The notes under the pieces are model-generated. The model made no database searches. It saw only the letters and a program-made list of their open reading frames with translations, and had not been told where the DNA came from. A stretch of DNA of 64,000 nucleotides from an uncultured Bacteroidota bacterium (GTDB lineage: Bacteria; Bacteroidota; Bacteroidia; Bacteroidales; F082), in the NCBI GenBank assembly GCA_903891085.1, contig CAITDJ010000006.1:1-64000 (forward strand), written 5' to 3'. The translations under genes and the position numbers were made by a program. This document shows, one piece after another, positions 9,301-18,259 of this stretch; the first letter of the stretch is position 1, and every line of letters begins with the position of its first letter.

Positions 9301-9776
9301 CGGATGATCACAACGAATGGGATTTGATATGGGGCATTCATGGATTCGATACGATTATAGATGGAAATTTAGTAAGTATGCTAACTACAAATACTTATCT
9401 TTTGGAAGGCCTACAGCAAAACACAACCTACGATTTTTATGTAAGAACACTTTGTGGAAACGATACCCATAGTGCTTGGGTAGGTCCGGAAACCTTTACA
9501 ACATTATTGGTTGACGTGGGGGATAATCCTGAAAACTCATCAATGTTTATCTATCCCAATCCTGCCCATGACAAGGTTATAATTAAATTTAATTCGTTGA
9601 TTGATAACAATATAAAAATTAGCCTTTGCGATTTATCCGGTAAACCTATTTACATCGAAGATTTCTTCAACAAAAATGAAATCCAAATTCCAATTCAAAC
9701 AATTAGCAGAGGAATATATTTAATTCATGCAACAACCAGTAAACAGTCGTTTATTAAAAAACTGGTGATTTACTAA
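6315..9776 (+). CDS. T9SS type A surface protein with nine InlB/Listeria-Bacteroides-type repeats
   Basis: A 1153-residue secreted protein. It has a signal peptide (residues 1-22, MKIRTLFLLLLWSLFLH...), then two cohesin-like β-sandwich segments (about 45-175 and 180-300; VDALNFLDENGQVAAISFHI). From about residue 306 to 970 there are nine tandem repeats of about 73-74 residues. Each begins with a line like LTLLANPENAGTV-GGG-Y, contains FxFxNW and xxI(I/V)S, and ends in TMP...LxANF. Next is a fibronectin-III-like domain (about 975-1070, ending TTLLVD). The C-terminus is a type A sorting domain (FIYPNPAHDKVIIKF ... GIYLIHATTSKQSFIKKLVIY). Likely a long stalk displaying an adhesive tip. The near-identical repeats could recombine and change length. 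Confidence 0.9.
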   Translation: MKIRTLFLLLLWSLFLHRYSAAQTDNNPPRPPNTNHGSTSDFTWSTVKIHDIVAAPGERLVQVDALNFLDENGQVAAISFHINIDTNLVTFLGVANTTLTGSWYANYNNQTHDITIIYSAAVGVGYNIDGKLFDLRLFYKGGFTSLLNFKPNCEMTNINLQTITNIDYLDGSITQSESVGTVAINDVQSLPYSTFESPVFIQGIGLNSINYIHLRISYDNSKVEFTGFTPGSVPNVTLQELPNMLEINWSDPNNSIDLTNLTTFIQLGFNFLGQGNTALNFEPGSVIQSAGVFLPITYDSGSILQLFSVNLISNPVSGGQVTGAGTFISGTPISVSATANENFTFSYWSDGSNVVSTSSVYEFIMPEQNVFFMAHFTASSYLLTLLANPENAGTVNGGGYYPPGQTVQVEAFANQNFTFLNWTLNNTIVSTSPVFDFTMPVGDAQLSANFAITTYPLMLEVSPQNAGEVTGEGQYAAGQSVNIQAIANQGFSFLNWTQNGTIISQQANYVYVMPANATTLVANFSQTSFNLELISNPEGAGILTGGGYFEPLTTVEISAAVVDGFTFVNWTNNGNIISTLPSFNFVMPPSNVILTANFAHIGYELSLIESPAGAGYLSGEGYYLEGQVATVSADEASGFGFVNWTENGTIISTSATFNYTMPAHATTLVANFLQTGHLLSMETNPTDAGTVTGSGIYNVGEIVQVSAIANPAFQFATWTLDGDIISYYPNFEYIMPDNDVNLIAQFNYIGYQLSLIEVPEQAGQSTGSGFYDNGEQVSVTTSSNPGYYFLNWMHEDVIISNQPSFTYTMPAENTILTANFVPILYNLTLTAFPENSGSLEGAGFYHMGDLVTINAVPSIGYEFDYWTLNGDIYAETASFTFEMPWNDLDLVANFSIQELEIVAVPNNFDYGTTTGSGTYDYGTNVSVTAIPNPGYYFVLWTENDESVSYDETYTFTVTADRLLTAHFRYLDDCPGPVALGELNIDDTKAELIWYPSDDHNEWDLIWGIHGFDTIIDGNLVSMLTTNTYLLEGLQQNTTYDFYVRTLCGNDTHSAWVGPETFTTLLVDVGDNPENSSMFIYPNPAHDKVIIKFNSLIDNNIKISLCDLSGKPIYIEDFFNKNEIQIPIQTISRGIYLIHATTSKQSFIKKLVIY

Positions 9777-9809
9777 TTGATTCGTGACTTATCGATGTTA
9801 CTATAAATT

Positions 9810-9845
9810 AAAAAGCGTCAATGAATTTCTCCATTGACGCTTTTT
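9810..9845. terminator. Bidirectional intrinsic terminator
   Basis: A perfect 14-bp inverted repeat (9810-9823 and 9832-9845; core GCGTCAATG / CATTGACGC) with an 8-nt loop. It is flanked by A-run and T-run so it works in both directions. It sits between the convergent surface-protein gene (+) and gap (-). Confidence 0.88.
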
Positions 9846-9864
9846 AATTAACTGATAATCAATA

Positions 9865-10872
9865 TTATAATTTAAACTTCGCGATAAGGTCAACCACACG
9901 ACTCGAATAACCCCATTCGTTATCGTACCAGGACAATATTTTGACAGTTTTTCCCATGACCATAGTGGCCGAGGCGTCAAAGATGGAACTGTGCGGGTTG
10001 TGAATAATGTCGCATGAAACAATTTCATCTTCAGTGTATTCAAGTATTCCTTTCATCGGTCCTTCAGCGGCTTCTTTCATCGCAGCATTGATCTGGGCTT
10101 TTGTGGCTTCAGTTTTCAGATTTACAACCAAATCAACCAGTGAACCGGTTGGTGTTGGAACACGAACAGCCAATCCATCAAGTTTACCAGCCAATTCAGG
10201 GATTACCAAACCAATTGCTTTAGCAGCACCCGTGGTGGTAGGAATTTGTGACAACGCAGCAGAACGGGCACGACGTAAATCTTCGTGAGGACCATCGAGT
10301 ATGATTTGATCGTTGGTGTAAGAATGGATGGTTGTCATCATACCGTTTTCAATTCCGAAACGATCGTTTAACACTTTGGCAACCGGCGCCAGACAATTTG
10401 TTGTACATGAAGCATTCGAAACACATTGATCAGTATCCTTCAGATCGTTATCGTTTACACCCAATACGATGGTGGCGTCAATCTGATCTTTTGAAGGAAC
10501 ACACAAAATTACTTTTTTGGCTCCGTTTTTCAAATGGTCACCATATCCGCCCTTGCTACTTTCTTTCGAACGAAAGATTCCGGTTGCTTCAACAACAACA
10601 TCAGGTGTTACAGCCCATTTAATATTGATCGGATTACGTTCAGCAGTTACTGTGATACGTCTTCCATTAACAATAATGGCTGTTTCATCAAATTCAATTT
10701 TACCATTGAATCTTCCCTGGGTTGAATCATATTTCAACAAATGAGCCAACACCTTGGTGCTGGTGAGATCGTTAATACCGACAATTTCCATATTGTCACG
10801 CTCAGAAGCGATTTTAAACACATTGCGCCCGATACGGCCGAAACCATTGATGGCAATTTTAATTTTTGACAT
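9865..10872 (-). CDS. gap: Glyceraldehyde-3-phosphate dehydrogenase
   Basis: A 335-residue glycolytic enzyme that oxidises glyceraldehyde 3-phosphate to 1,3-bisphosphoglycerate. The Rossmann motif INGFGRIGRN is at the N-terminus. GINDLTS near residue 33 places an Asn-Asp pair after the second strand, as in NAD-dependent enzymes. The catalytic Cys lies in SNASCTTNCLAP (about 153) and its partner His in TTIHSYTNDQ (about 180). The C-terminal SWYDNEWGYSSRVVDL is canonical and length is normal. The usual SAPAKD-like segment reads CVPSKD, a mild variation. On the minus strand TAAATTTG at 10959-10952 is a possible -7 element. It is monocistronic and shares its terminator with the facing gene. Confidence 0.97.
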   Translation of the reverse strand: MSKIKIAINGFGRIGRNVFKIASERDNMEIVGINDLTSTKVLAHLLKYDSTQGRFNGKIEFDETAIIVNGRRITVTAERNPINIKWAVTPDVVVEATGIFRSKESSKGGYGDHLKNGAKKVILCVPSKDQIDATIVLGVNDNDLKDTDQCVSNASCTTNCLAPVAKVLNDRFGIENGMMTTIHSYTNDQIILDGPHEDLRRARSAALSQIPTTTGAAKAIGLVIPELAGKLDGLAVRVPTPTGSLVDLVVNLKTEATKAQINAAMKEAAEGPMKGILEYTEDEIVSCDIIHNPHSSIFDASATMVMGKTVKILSWYDNEWGYSSRVVDLIAKFKL

Positions 10873-10999
10873 AATTCAATTTTTTAATTACAGGATAATA
10901 TTTTATAAAGGCTAAATAATCAAACAGCTATATAATGTAGTTCATTTTTTTCAAATTTACAACAAAAATAGCTAACTTCGATTAAAAAATAAAGGGGTT

Positions 11000-13900
11000 A
11001 TGAACGAACCATTCAAATCGAAAGCACTTGAAGCAAACCTTGCAGAAACCAGATATAGAGACATTTACATACCTGAAGAACACCAGTTTTTTATCCGTTT
11101 ATCCGAAGGATACTATGGAATAAAAAAACGCGCAAACGATTGCATTACTGAATACCATCATCCATTGTCGAACAGAAAATTTGTCATCGAAGAATTGCGC
11201 GAAATATTAATAACAGATTTTTGGTTTTACACGAAGACCGGAATACCTGAAAAATCGCTCCAAATCCCTATTGGGATGCTGGGTACTTTGCTAAATGAAG
11301 AATTGAATACCCAGCTTCGGATGATTATTATTCATAACTTACTTGAGTTCGTTCAACTCGTTCTGCTTAAATCGCCAACACACCGTAAACTTATTCCGGT
11401 ATGCCTGAAATATTTAAATGATGGTTTCAAAACCAAAAATTACTGCTTCATTCTTTCCACAAAATTTTTCGTTCGTTACCTTCCCGAAGCATACAATGAT
11501 ATTGAATTCAAAAGTGATATTCTCGATCTTACAACCCGTGTTTTCGATCAAAACTATCAATACTGGCAACAAATCTCTTCCATCGAGGATTGGCTGAAGG
11601 AAAGAGACACCCTTCATAAAACTGAAATTGACACAATTACTGCCCACATTGGCAAACCCTATTTTGCTGACCTGAAACAAAAACTTATCAAGGCTGTCAC
11701 CTGGGATGAATTTGCCAATCAATTACCCACCTATGATAGCATTGCAGAACGATTTGCCGAAACAACAAATTTATTTGAACTATTTATTAATAAGTTTCAT
11801 TTTGTGTTTTTTCTGCTTCACCTTGATGGTATGTCAATCATCCGTGAGCGCCTGATATGGAGCCTCGACAAAATGATACGACAAGCAATGGATGAACTTA
11901 AACAAGACGAAATAATCGAATTTGTCGACCTCATCTTCTCTTTAAGCGATGAATTGAAGATGGAACACCGCTCAGCTGTGCTTGATTTTCAACTCACTCT
12001 AGGGATGAAAGTGATTGATTTAGATGAGACTGAGCATAAGGAACTGGTAAATCATTTTGAAAAGAAACTTATCGGATTCGGATTTACAAGTCCGGGGATG
12101 GTATACGTAGATGAAGACTGGCAATTGAGTGTTAACGAAAACCATATTAAAAACATCCGTGTCTGGCTTCAACTCATTGAGTATTCACAATCGGTGATGG
12201 AAAAACTATTGTCGTCACTGATTGTGAACCTAAGGCTTGGGGGAATCTTTATCAGTGATACGGACTTATTTCAACGCGAGATAACCAAGATACTCAATTC
12301 AAACATCGCACCTTATTACAAAAAAGTGAAGCAACTCACCCGTATTTTCCCTGTCTATTTTAATGAAATAGGTGCTGAAGGCGAAATTCGAAAGGTGACA
12401 ACAACCATGGACGAAATATCAGGCCGGCAGGACAAGTTGATTCATTTTCTACGCAAACAGGTGCATACAGAAAGCAATAATACACTCATCGACCTGACGC
12501 GCAGGATTTTCAGGTTCTGGTATGATGCAAAAATTGAATCCTTGCGTGATGCCTTGCCCGATAATGTTTACCAAAGTGTTGACCTCAACAGTGAGTGGTT
12601 TGCACCCGTTCATAGCATCGTAAATGGGATGGCTGCTATTCTTCAGACCGATTCTGATGGTCTTCTGGAGCTTTCACCGGAGAAATTCGATGAAATACTC
12701 ATGAAAGTTGACAATGAAAATCAACGCGACCGCGAACGATTGCACGACATCCGAAACCTATACTCCTATCTGCGCGAAAAGTATTCCTTCGAAACAGTTA
12801 ACATCATTTCACTACTTAGAAAATACCCGTTTATCAATGACATTGATATCGAAAAATTTGATAAAGCCCTGAAAAAAAGCGACTTTGAGCAATCACTCCG
12901 CCTGATTTACGGGTTCATGGATAAACTAAAAAAAATCATTTTCAATCCGGAAGAAAGCGAAAGCTGGGAAAACATTTACCATAAACGACATATTGCCATC
13001 GGAATACCCTCGATGTATGGTGTTTATCGCGAAAATAAATTTGAAGCACTTGGACTCACTTTCAGGCTCGAAAAAGTGGCTACGCGTCTCATGGAGAAAG
13101 TTGTCGAAAACATCAATCTCGATTATATTTCAGCCAAAACACTCGGTGAAATCAATGTGATACTGGAGTATTTCCGTGAAGGACTCGAATTGGACGGTAT
13201 CACAAACCAAAGCCTGAACTCGAATCTTCAGATGCTTCGCTATAGTTTAACCTCCCGAAGCTTTTCGTTTGATCAGTATATCAATATATTCCAGTTTTTA
13301 GCTGAAGATGTTAAACGTCTCATTATCAAATATTTTTTAAAATCCTACGAATACCCTCTCAAGATTGTAATCCCTCAGATATTTGATACGCATCAGCAAT
13401 TAACCGAAAAAGAAAACTTTAAACTGATCAGCAAAAAATCAGAGGAATTCCATCGTGATGTGATTTCAGAGGCTTTTCTGGTGCAACCATTCGATAATTT
13501 TATCACCCGGATATTGCAGTCGTTGCGCAGTATGTCCGACCGACTTGATGCAAATCTTATCAGTGATATTATGTCCTATAATGCTGACTTGGTCATAAGC
13601 CCGTTGACTGAGCGAACCCCAAAACTGGACAATCAGGTTTTTCTCGGAAGCAAGGCCTATCATTTAAAAAACCTCTATCTGGCCGATTTTCCAATACCAC
13701 CCGGATTTGTTATTACTTCAGAAGTATTCCGAAGAAATAATACAATCATGAATCTCAAGGAGTTACGCAAGGAATTGCATGATATGATTCGAAAAAACAT
13801 ACAACACCTTGAAAAATTAAGTGGCCGTAAATTTGGCAGCCCCGATAAACCACTTTTACTTTCTGTACGGTCGGGAACAGCTATTTCGATGCCGGGCGCA

Positions 13901-15121
13901 ATGGACACTATCCTGAATGTTGGATTGAACGATGCACTGGCAGAGGCAATCAGTAAAAACAGCCGTTTCAGCTGGTCAATCTGGGATTCTTATCGCCGTT
14001 TTATCCAAAGTTGGGGGATGGCTCATGGTATCGAACGTGATGTATTCGACTCGGTCATGTTCGATTTTAAACGAAAATACCATGTTCAGCAGAAGGTGGA
14101 GTTTGATCCTGCAGATATGCGATTCATCGCTTTCGCCTACAAAGATGTATTGAAAGCATATAATGTTCATTTTGAGGACAATCTGTTCGATCAGCTTATC
14201 ACAACCATCAATATGGTTTTCGAATCCTGGTCATCCGAAAGAGCATATGTTTATCGCCGTCACTTGCAGATTTCTGATAACTGGGGAACAGCTGTCATTG
14301 TTCAGCAGATGATTTTCGGAAACCTGACGAGTACTTCCGGTACAGGCGTCGTATTTACACAAAATCCACAGCGTGAGCGTCCGGGCGTTCATCTTTATGG
14401 CGATTTCACCTTGCGTAGCCAGGGAGAAGATATCGTAGCCGGCTTGGTAAAACCGTCACCTGTCAGCGAAACCCAACGGAAGCAAGACAATATAAGTGCT
14501 CCTTCATTACAATCTACCTATCCTGCCATTTATAAACGAATTTACGATCTGGCCACAAAACTCACCGAAGACCATGGTTATAGTCCGCAGGAGATTGAAT
14601 TTACTTTTGAATCGGATAAAGCCGAAGATTTGTACATACTTCAAACCCGGGATCAGGATCTGAAATCAGATATTGAGACGGATACATTTATCCTCACCCC
14701 CGATGAGATGATAGTAGCGGGCCGCGGTATTGGAATTGGAGGAGGGTCGTTAAACGGAATTGCCGCCTTTGATGAAGAAGATCTTGAGCGATTGAAAAGA
14801 GACTTTCCTGAAGCAAGAATGATCCTAATTCGCCCCGACACGGTTCCTGATGATATTAGTATGATCTTTATCTGCAACGGATTGATAACAGCCAGAGGTG
14901 GTGCTACTTCGCATGCTGCTGTCACTGCTGCGCGTCTGGGAAAAACCTGCGTTGTCAACTGCAGCAGCCTGGTGGTGGATGAATTGAACCGGACATGTAT
15001 GCTCGAAGATAAACTTATCCAGTCAGGTAACCTGATTGCAATCGATGGGAATCTGGGCAATATCTATTTAGGAAATCATCCCATTGAAAAATCTTCGATA
15101 GATTCAGAATACAAATATTAA
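11000..15121 (+). CDS. Large PEP/pyruvate-binding (PPDK-like) phosphotransferase of unknown substrate
   Basis: A 1373-residue cytoplasmic protein. Residues 1 to about 870 are a helical region I do not recognise. From about 875 a pyruvate-phosphate-dikinase-type nucleotide-binding domain begins (VFLGSKAYHLKNL, then LLLSVRSGTAISMPGAMDTI at about 955 and EFTFESDKAEDLYILQTRDQ at about 1195-1215). A swivelling phosphohistidine domain follows, with the active His in ARGGATSHAAVTAARLGKTC (about 1298-1318). The C-terminal PEP/pyruvate TIM barrel of PPDK and PEP synthase is missing. The protein therefore resembles dikinases that phosphorylate another substrate, such as glucan-water dikinase or rifampicin phosphotransferase, with the huge N-terminus as candidate acceptor-binding module. 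No partner gene is adjacent. Confidence 0.75.
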   Translation: MNEPFKSKALEANLAETRYRDIYIPEEHQFFIRLSEGYYGIKKRANDCITEYHHPLSNRKFVIEELREILITDFWFYTKTGIPEKSLQIPIGMLGTLLNEELNTQLRMIIIHNLLEFVQLVLLKSPTHRKLIPVCLKYLNDGFKTKNYCFILSTKFFVRYLPEAYNDIEFKSDILDLTTRVFDQNYQYWQQISSIEDWLKERDTLHKTEIDTITAHIGKPYFADLKQKLIKAVTWDEFANQLPTYDSIAERFAETTNLFELFINKFHFVFFLLHLDGMSIIRERLIWSLDKMIRQAMDELKQDEIIEFVDLIFSLSDELKMEHRSAVLDFQLTLGMKVIDLDETEHKELVNHFEKKLIGFGFTSPGMVYVDEDWQLSVNENHIKNIRVWLQLIEYSQSVMEKLLSSLIVNLRLGGIFISDTDLFQREITKILNSNIAPYYKKVKQLTRIFPVYFNEIGAEGEIRKVTTTMDEISGRQDKLIHFLRKQVHTESNNTLIDLTRRIFRFWYDAKIESLRDALPDNVYQSVDLNSEWFAPVHSIVNGMAAILQTDSDGLLELSPEKFDEILMKVDNENQRDRERLHDIRNLYSYLREKYSFETVNIISLLRKYPFINDIDIEKFDKALKKSDFEQSLRLIYGFMDKLKKIIFNPEESESWENIYHKRHIAIGIPSMYGVYRENKFEALGLTFRLEKVATRLMEKVVENINLDYISAKTLGEINVILEYFREGLELDGITNQSLNSNLQMLRYSLTSRSFSFDQYINIFQFLAEDVKRLIIKYFLKSYEYPLKIVIPQIFDTHQQLTEKENFKLISKKSEEFHRDVISEAFLVQPFDNFITRILQSLRSMSDRLDANLISDIMSYNADLVISPLTERTPKLDNQVFLGSKAYHLKNLYLADFPIPPGFVITSEVFRRNNTIMNLKELRKELHDMIRKNIQHLEKLSGRKFGSPDKPLLLSVRSGTAISMPGAMDTILNVGLNDALAEAISKNSRFSWSIWDSYRRFIQSWGMAHGIERDVFDSVMFDFKRKYHVQQKVEFDPADMRFIAFAYKDVLKAYNVHFEDNLFDQLITTINMVFESWSSERAYVYRRHLQISDNWGTAVIVQQMIFGNLTSTSGTGVVFTQNPQRERPGVHLYGDFTLRSQGEDIVAGLVKPSPVSETQRKQDNISAPSLQSTYPAIYKRIYDLATKLTEDHGYSPQEIEFTFESDKAEDLYILQTRDQDLKSDIETDTFILTPDEMIVAGRGIGIGGGSLNGIAAFDEEDLERLKRDFPEARMILIRPDTVPDDISMIFICNGLITARGGATSHAAVTAARLGKTCVVNCSSLVVDELNRTCMLEDKLIQSGNLIAIDGNLGNIYLGNHPIEKSSIDSEYKY

Positions 15122-15234
15122 GGAGATGGTTTTTTTTCGCTAACTTATTGATCTACAATACATAACAATCGCCTGATTTCATGCCATAGGTTGCAATAAA
15201 CAAGGTCAATTGAAAGAAAAATGAAAAGGTGAAA

Positions 15235-15996
15235 CTATTTCTTTCGCGATTTTTTCAATTCCATGTCAAGATATTCATCTAAGGCCATTGTCATGGATGG
15301 AGCTGTTTTGGTGGGGGCCATCACATGAACAACAAAACCTGACTCAATGATAGATTCTGCTGTTGATTGTCCAAATGCACCAAATATTTTTTCTCCCTGT
15401 TTAAATTTTGGGAAGTTTTTTTGCAATGATTTAATACCAGCCGGACTGAAGAAAACGAACATATCGTAATCGTCGATTTTTATACCGGATAAATTACTTG
15501 CTTCAGTTTTGTAAAGTATTGCTTTTGTGTAGTTTACTTTTGCAACATCGAGCAATTCAACCATACTTTCCTTGTGAATATCTGAGCAGGGCAACAAGTA
15601 TTTTTCATCCTTGTGTTTGCGCATGATTTCAATTAATTCAGAAAAATTTTGTTTTCCATGAAATATTTTACGCTTGCGGTAGAGCACATATTTCTGCAGA
15701 TAAAAAGCTGTCGATTCAGAAAGGCAAAAATATTTCAACGTTTCCGGAACATCAAAGCGCATTTCTTTGGCAATCCGAAAAAAGTGATCCACAGAATTCC
15801 GGCTGCTTAATATGACCGCAGTATGATCGGCTAGTGAAATACGCTCCATTCGAAATTCCTTGGTCGTAACTCCTTCAATCTTTATAAATTTATGGAAGTC
15901 AATCTTCACATTATACTTTCTACTCAACTCGCCGTATGGAGATTTCTCCTTGTCTATCGGTTCAGGTTGCGATACAAGTATTGACTTTATTTTCAT
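15235..15996 (-). CDS. hemD: Uroporphyrinogen-III synthase
   Basis: A 253-residue protein resembling the divergent Bacteroidota HemD. It starts MKIKSILVSQPEP, has AVILSSRNSVDHFF (about 60-73), then YLLPCSDIHKESMVELL, and ends with DMFVFFSPAGIKSLQ (about 177-191) and FGAFGQSTAESIIESG, the segment that contacts the tetrapyrrole in the family. The enzyme closes hydroxymethylbilane to uroporphyrinogen III in heme/siroheme synthesis. Motif conservation is loose as is normal for HemD. The DUF4271 gene directly upstream is the usual neighbour of hemD in this phylum, which supports the call. The C-terminus is Lys/Arg-rich. Confidence 0.78.
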   Translation of the reverse strand: MKIKSILVSQPEPIDKEKSPYGELSRKYNVKIDFHKFIKIEGVTTKEFRMERISLADHTAVILSSRNSVDHFFRIAKEMRFDVPETLKYFCLSESTAFYLQKYVLYRKRKIFHGKQNFSELIEIMRKHKDEKYLLPCSDIHKESMVELLDVAKVNYTKAILYKTEASNLSGIKIDDYDMFVFFSPAGIKSLQKNFPKFKQGEKIFGAFGQSTAESIIESGFVVHVMAPTKTAPSMTMALDEYLDMELKKSRKK

Positions 15997-16120
15997 TCTT
16001 AAAGTGTTTTATTTCAGGCTCAAATCGATCAATAGGCGATACTCAACCAAATGTTTAGCTTAATAAATTATCGAAATAAAAACTCAATGTAAACTGGTTT
16101 CTAATCATTTTTTTTCGTCA

Positions 16121-17026
16121 TTATTCCATTCGTTCACCACTCGAAAGCATCAAAAAAACTTTGGTCAACATCATTAAAGGCATAATTTCAAGGGCACAAA
16201 GGTATAAAAATAAATACAATATTGAAAAGGGAGGTTGTAAAATTCCGATTACAAAACTTCTTACTATTTTGATAATCAGCAATATAAACACTATTGAAAG
16301 ACCAAAATAAACAATATAAACCGATGGATTATAGATCATTATGAATACCACCGGCAATAATAACAATCCTCCAGACGTAAAAAAACCGAGATGATTGGTC
16401 AGGTATGCTAAGGTTTCATCATGTGTTTTAAACAAATAAGATAAAAAACGAATGAGAAAAAACTTTAGCGAAAAAAGTAAAACAAGTCCTCCGAAAACCT
16501 GGAAAAAAAGAATCAATCCGGATGAACTACTATCAGGATATGCTGACATGAAACCGACAGCATTAAAAATCAGGAGAGAGAAGACAGTAAAATAGACCAG
16601 AATTACAACGAATGAAAGAACACTTTTCATGGGATTCCATTCACGAAGCATCAGATTCAATCTTGTATTGCCCGATAAACAAAACAATAATTGATTGTAT
16701 TTACGTGTGGCTAAGCGTCTTATTAAAACAACCAAAATCAAAACAAACAATAACAAGTATCCATTCCATGCAGCCGGCCGGGTTTCATTCCGACGCAATG
16801 CTGGATTCAATTGTGTTTCCGTTCCGGTCCTTACAAATTGCTCACCGATGAAAGTTCCTTTGAGCTTACTTCGTTTATCAACAAAGGATTTAACTGAAGA
16901 TTCCTGATAAAATTTCCACACAAAAACAGGTTCAGTCACAACTGAGGCAGCATGCTTAGGGTGTAGTATCGTTTGCGTTAACTGAACAGATTGCGTCATG
17001 AATAAATATAATAAAACCCAAACCAT
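16121..17026 (-). CDS. DUF4271 family membrane protein
   Basis: A 301-residue integral membrane protein. A soluble N-terminal stretch (about 30-90) is followed by about seven hydrophobic segments beginning near residue 92 (GYLLLFVLILVVLI). The loop after the first helix, LFCLSGNTRLNLMLREWNP, is typical of DUF4271. Function is unknown. The family is found almost only in Bacteroidota and regularly sits beside hemD, as here (125 bp upstream on the same strand). A role tied to heme or envelope function is only a guess. The start at 17026 is the first ATG of the frame; a few N-terminal residues form a weak hydrophobic leader. Confidence 0.75.
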   Translation of the reverse strand: MVWVLLYLFMTQSVQLTQTILHPKHAASVVTEPVFVWKFYQESSVKSFVDKRSKLKGTFIGEQFVRTGTETQLNPALRRNETRPAAWNGYLLLFVLILVVLIRRLATRKYNQLLFCLSGNTRLNLMLREWNPMKSVLSFVVILVYFTVFSLLIFNAVGFMSAYPDSSSSGLILFFQVFGGLVLLFSLKFFLIRFLSYLFKTHDETLAYLTNHLGFFTSGGLLLLPVVFIMIYNPSVYIVYFGLSIVFILLIIKIVRSFVIGILQPPFSILYLFLYLCALEIMPLMMLTKVFLMLSSGERME

Positions 17027-17165
17027 GGATTCGGCGACAAAATTAACAATTTATAATGGATATAAAGAAGTGCTAATCCTTTAAAAGCCTTAAGATTGGA
17101 AGATTTTCAATTTATAACTTCTGTTAATTAATAAACAATGCTGCATGAAAACCTACATTTTTTGA

Positions 17166-17173
17166 TAATTTTG
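17166..17173 (+). promoter_or_regulatory. -7 element (TAATTTTG) before pta
   Basis: TAATTTTG fits TAnnTTTG and lies 31 nt before the pta start codon at 17205. No clear -33 TTG was found. It probably drives the pta-ackA operon. Confidence 0.4.
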
Positions 17174-17204
17174 CCAAATCAAATGATTAACATTCAAATC
17201 AATC

Positions 17205-18206
17205 ATGGATTTAATTCAACTTATACGTCAACGAGCTATTGGAACTAACAAGAGAATTGTACTGCCTGAAGCTGAAGAAGAAAGAACCTTAAGGGCAGCT
17301 GATGATATTATCAATGAAAATATTGCTCACCTTATCCTTATCGGCAATGAAAACACCATCAAAGCCAATGCAAAACATTGGGATCTGAAACATATCGCCA
17401 AAGCAACAATCATCGATCCGATTGAGAATCCACGAAAGCAGTATTTTGCAGATAAACTATTCGAAATACGGAAAAACAAAGGCTTAACCATCGATCAGGC
17501 CTTGAAACTTGTTGAAAACCCCTTGTATCTCGCCGTTTTACTCATCAAAACAGGGGAAGCAGATGGTGAAGTTGCCGGAGCCAACAATGCTACCGGTGAT
17601 GTTTTACGACCTGCCTTTCAGATTGTAAAAACCAAACCGGGAATCAGTTCCGTGTCAGGCGCCTTCATCATGGTATTGAAAGATAAGAATTTCGGACAAA
17701 ACGGCGTACTTGTGTTTGCAGATTGTGCGGTCAATCCCGACCCAACTGCCAAAGAATTAGCCGAAATTGCCGTCGCTTCAGCAAATACTGCAAAAGCCAT
17801 TGCAGGTATCGAACCTCGTGTCGCCATGCTTAGTTTTTCGACAAAAGGCAGTGCAACCCACGAAAAGGTAGATAAGATCGTTGAGGCAACCGCACTCGCC
17901 AAAGAAATGAATCCTGAATTGCTGATTGATGGTGAATTACAGGCAGATGCTGCCATCATTGAGGCAATTGGAAGAAAAAAAGCACCCGGATCACCCATTG
18001 CAGGCATTGCTAACGTATTGGTTTTCCCATCTCTTGAATCGGGTAATATTGCCTATAAACTGGTTCAACGATTGGCTGGTGCTGAGGCTATCGGTCCGGT
18101 ATTGCAGGGATTGGCCGCGCCAATTAATGACCTTTCACGCGGATGTTCTGTCGAAGATATCATTAACCTGGTCGCCATCACTGTCAATCAGGCCAATGGT
18201 GAATGA
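17205..18206 (+). CDS. pta: Phosphate acetyltransferase (short form)
   Basis: A 333-residue enzyme interconverting acetyl-CoA and acetyl phosphate. It has RIVLPEAEEERTLRAADDI at the N-terminus, EVAGANNATGDVLRPAFQIV (about 127-146), FSTKGSATHEKV (about 209-220) and the strongly conserved C-terminal block from GSPIAGIANVLVFPSLESGN (about 265-284) to LSRGCSVEDI. It is the compact catalytic form, lacking the N-terminal regulatory extension of enteric Pta. First gene of a three-gene operon with a dehydrogenase-like gene (53 bp spacing) and ackA. Together Pta and AckA make ATP and acetate from acetyl-CoA. Phosphate butyryltransferase is the alternative, but the C-terminal block favours acetyl. Confidence 0.93.
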   Translation: MDLIQLIRQRAIGTNKRIVLPEAEEERTLRAADDIINENIAHLILIGNENTIKANAKHWDLKHIAKATIIDPIENPRKQYFADKLFEIRKNKGLTIDQALKLVENPLYLAVLLIKTGEADGEVAGANNATGDVLRPAFQIVKTKPGISSVSGAFIMVLKDKNFGQNGVLVFADCAVNPDPTAKELAEIAVASANTAKAIAGIEPRVAMLSFSTKGSATHEKVDKIVEATALAKEMNPELLIDGELQADAAIIEAIGRKKAPGSPIAGIANVLVFPSLESGNIAYKLVQRLAGAEAIGPVLQGLAAPINDLSRGCSVEDIINLVAITVNQANGE

Positions 18207-18259
18207 TTCGTTTTAGTTCAAAAAAATTGTAACACAACAACTCATATAAAGCAAAGACA

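Noticed and set aside
14653-15060. 135-codon minus-strand ORF
   Set aside because: Antisense to the swivel domain of the PEP/pyruvate-binding gene, which has strong motifs; treated as a shadow.
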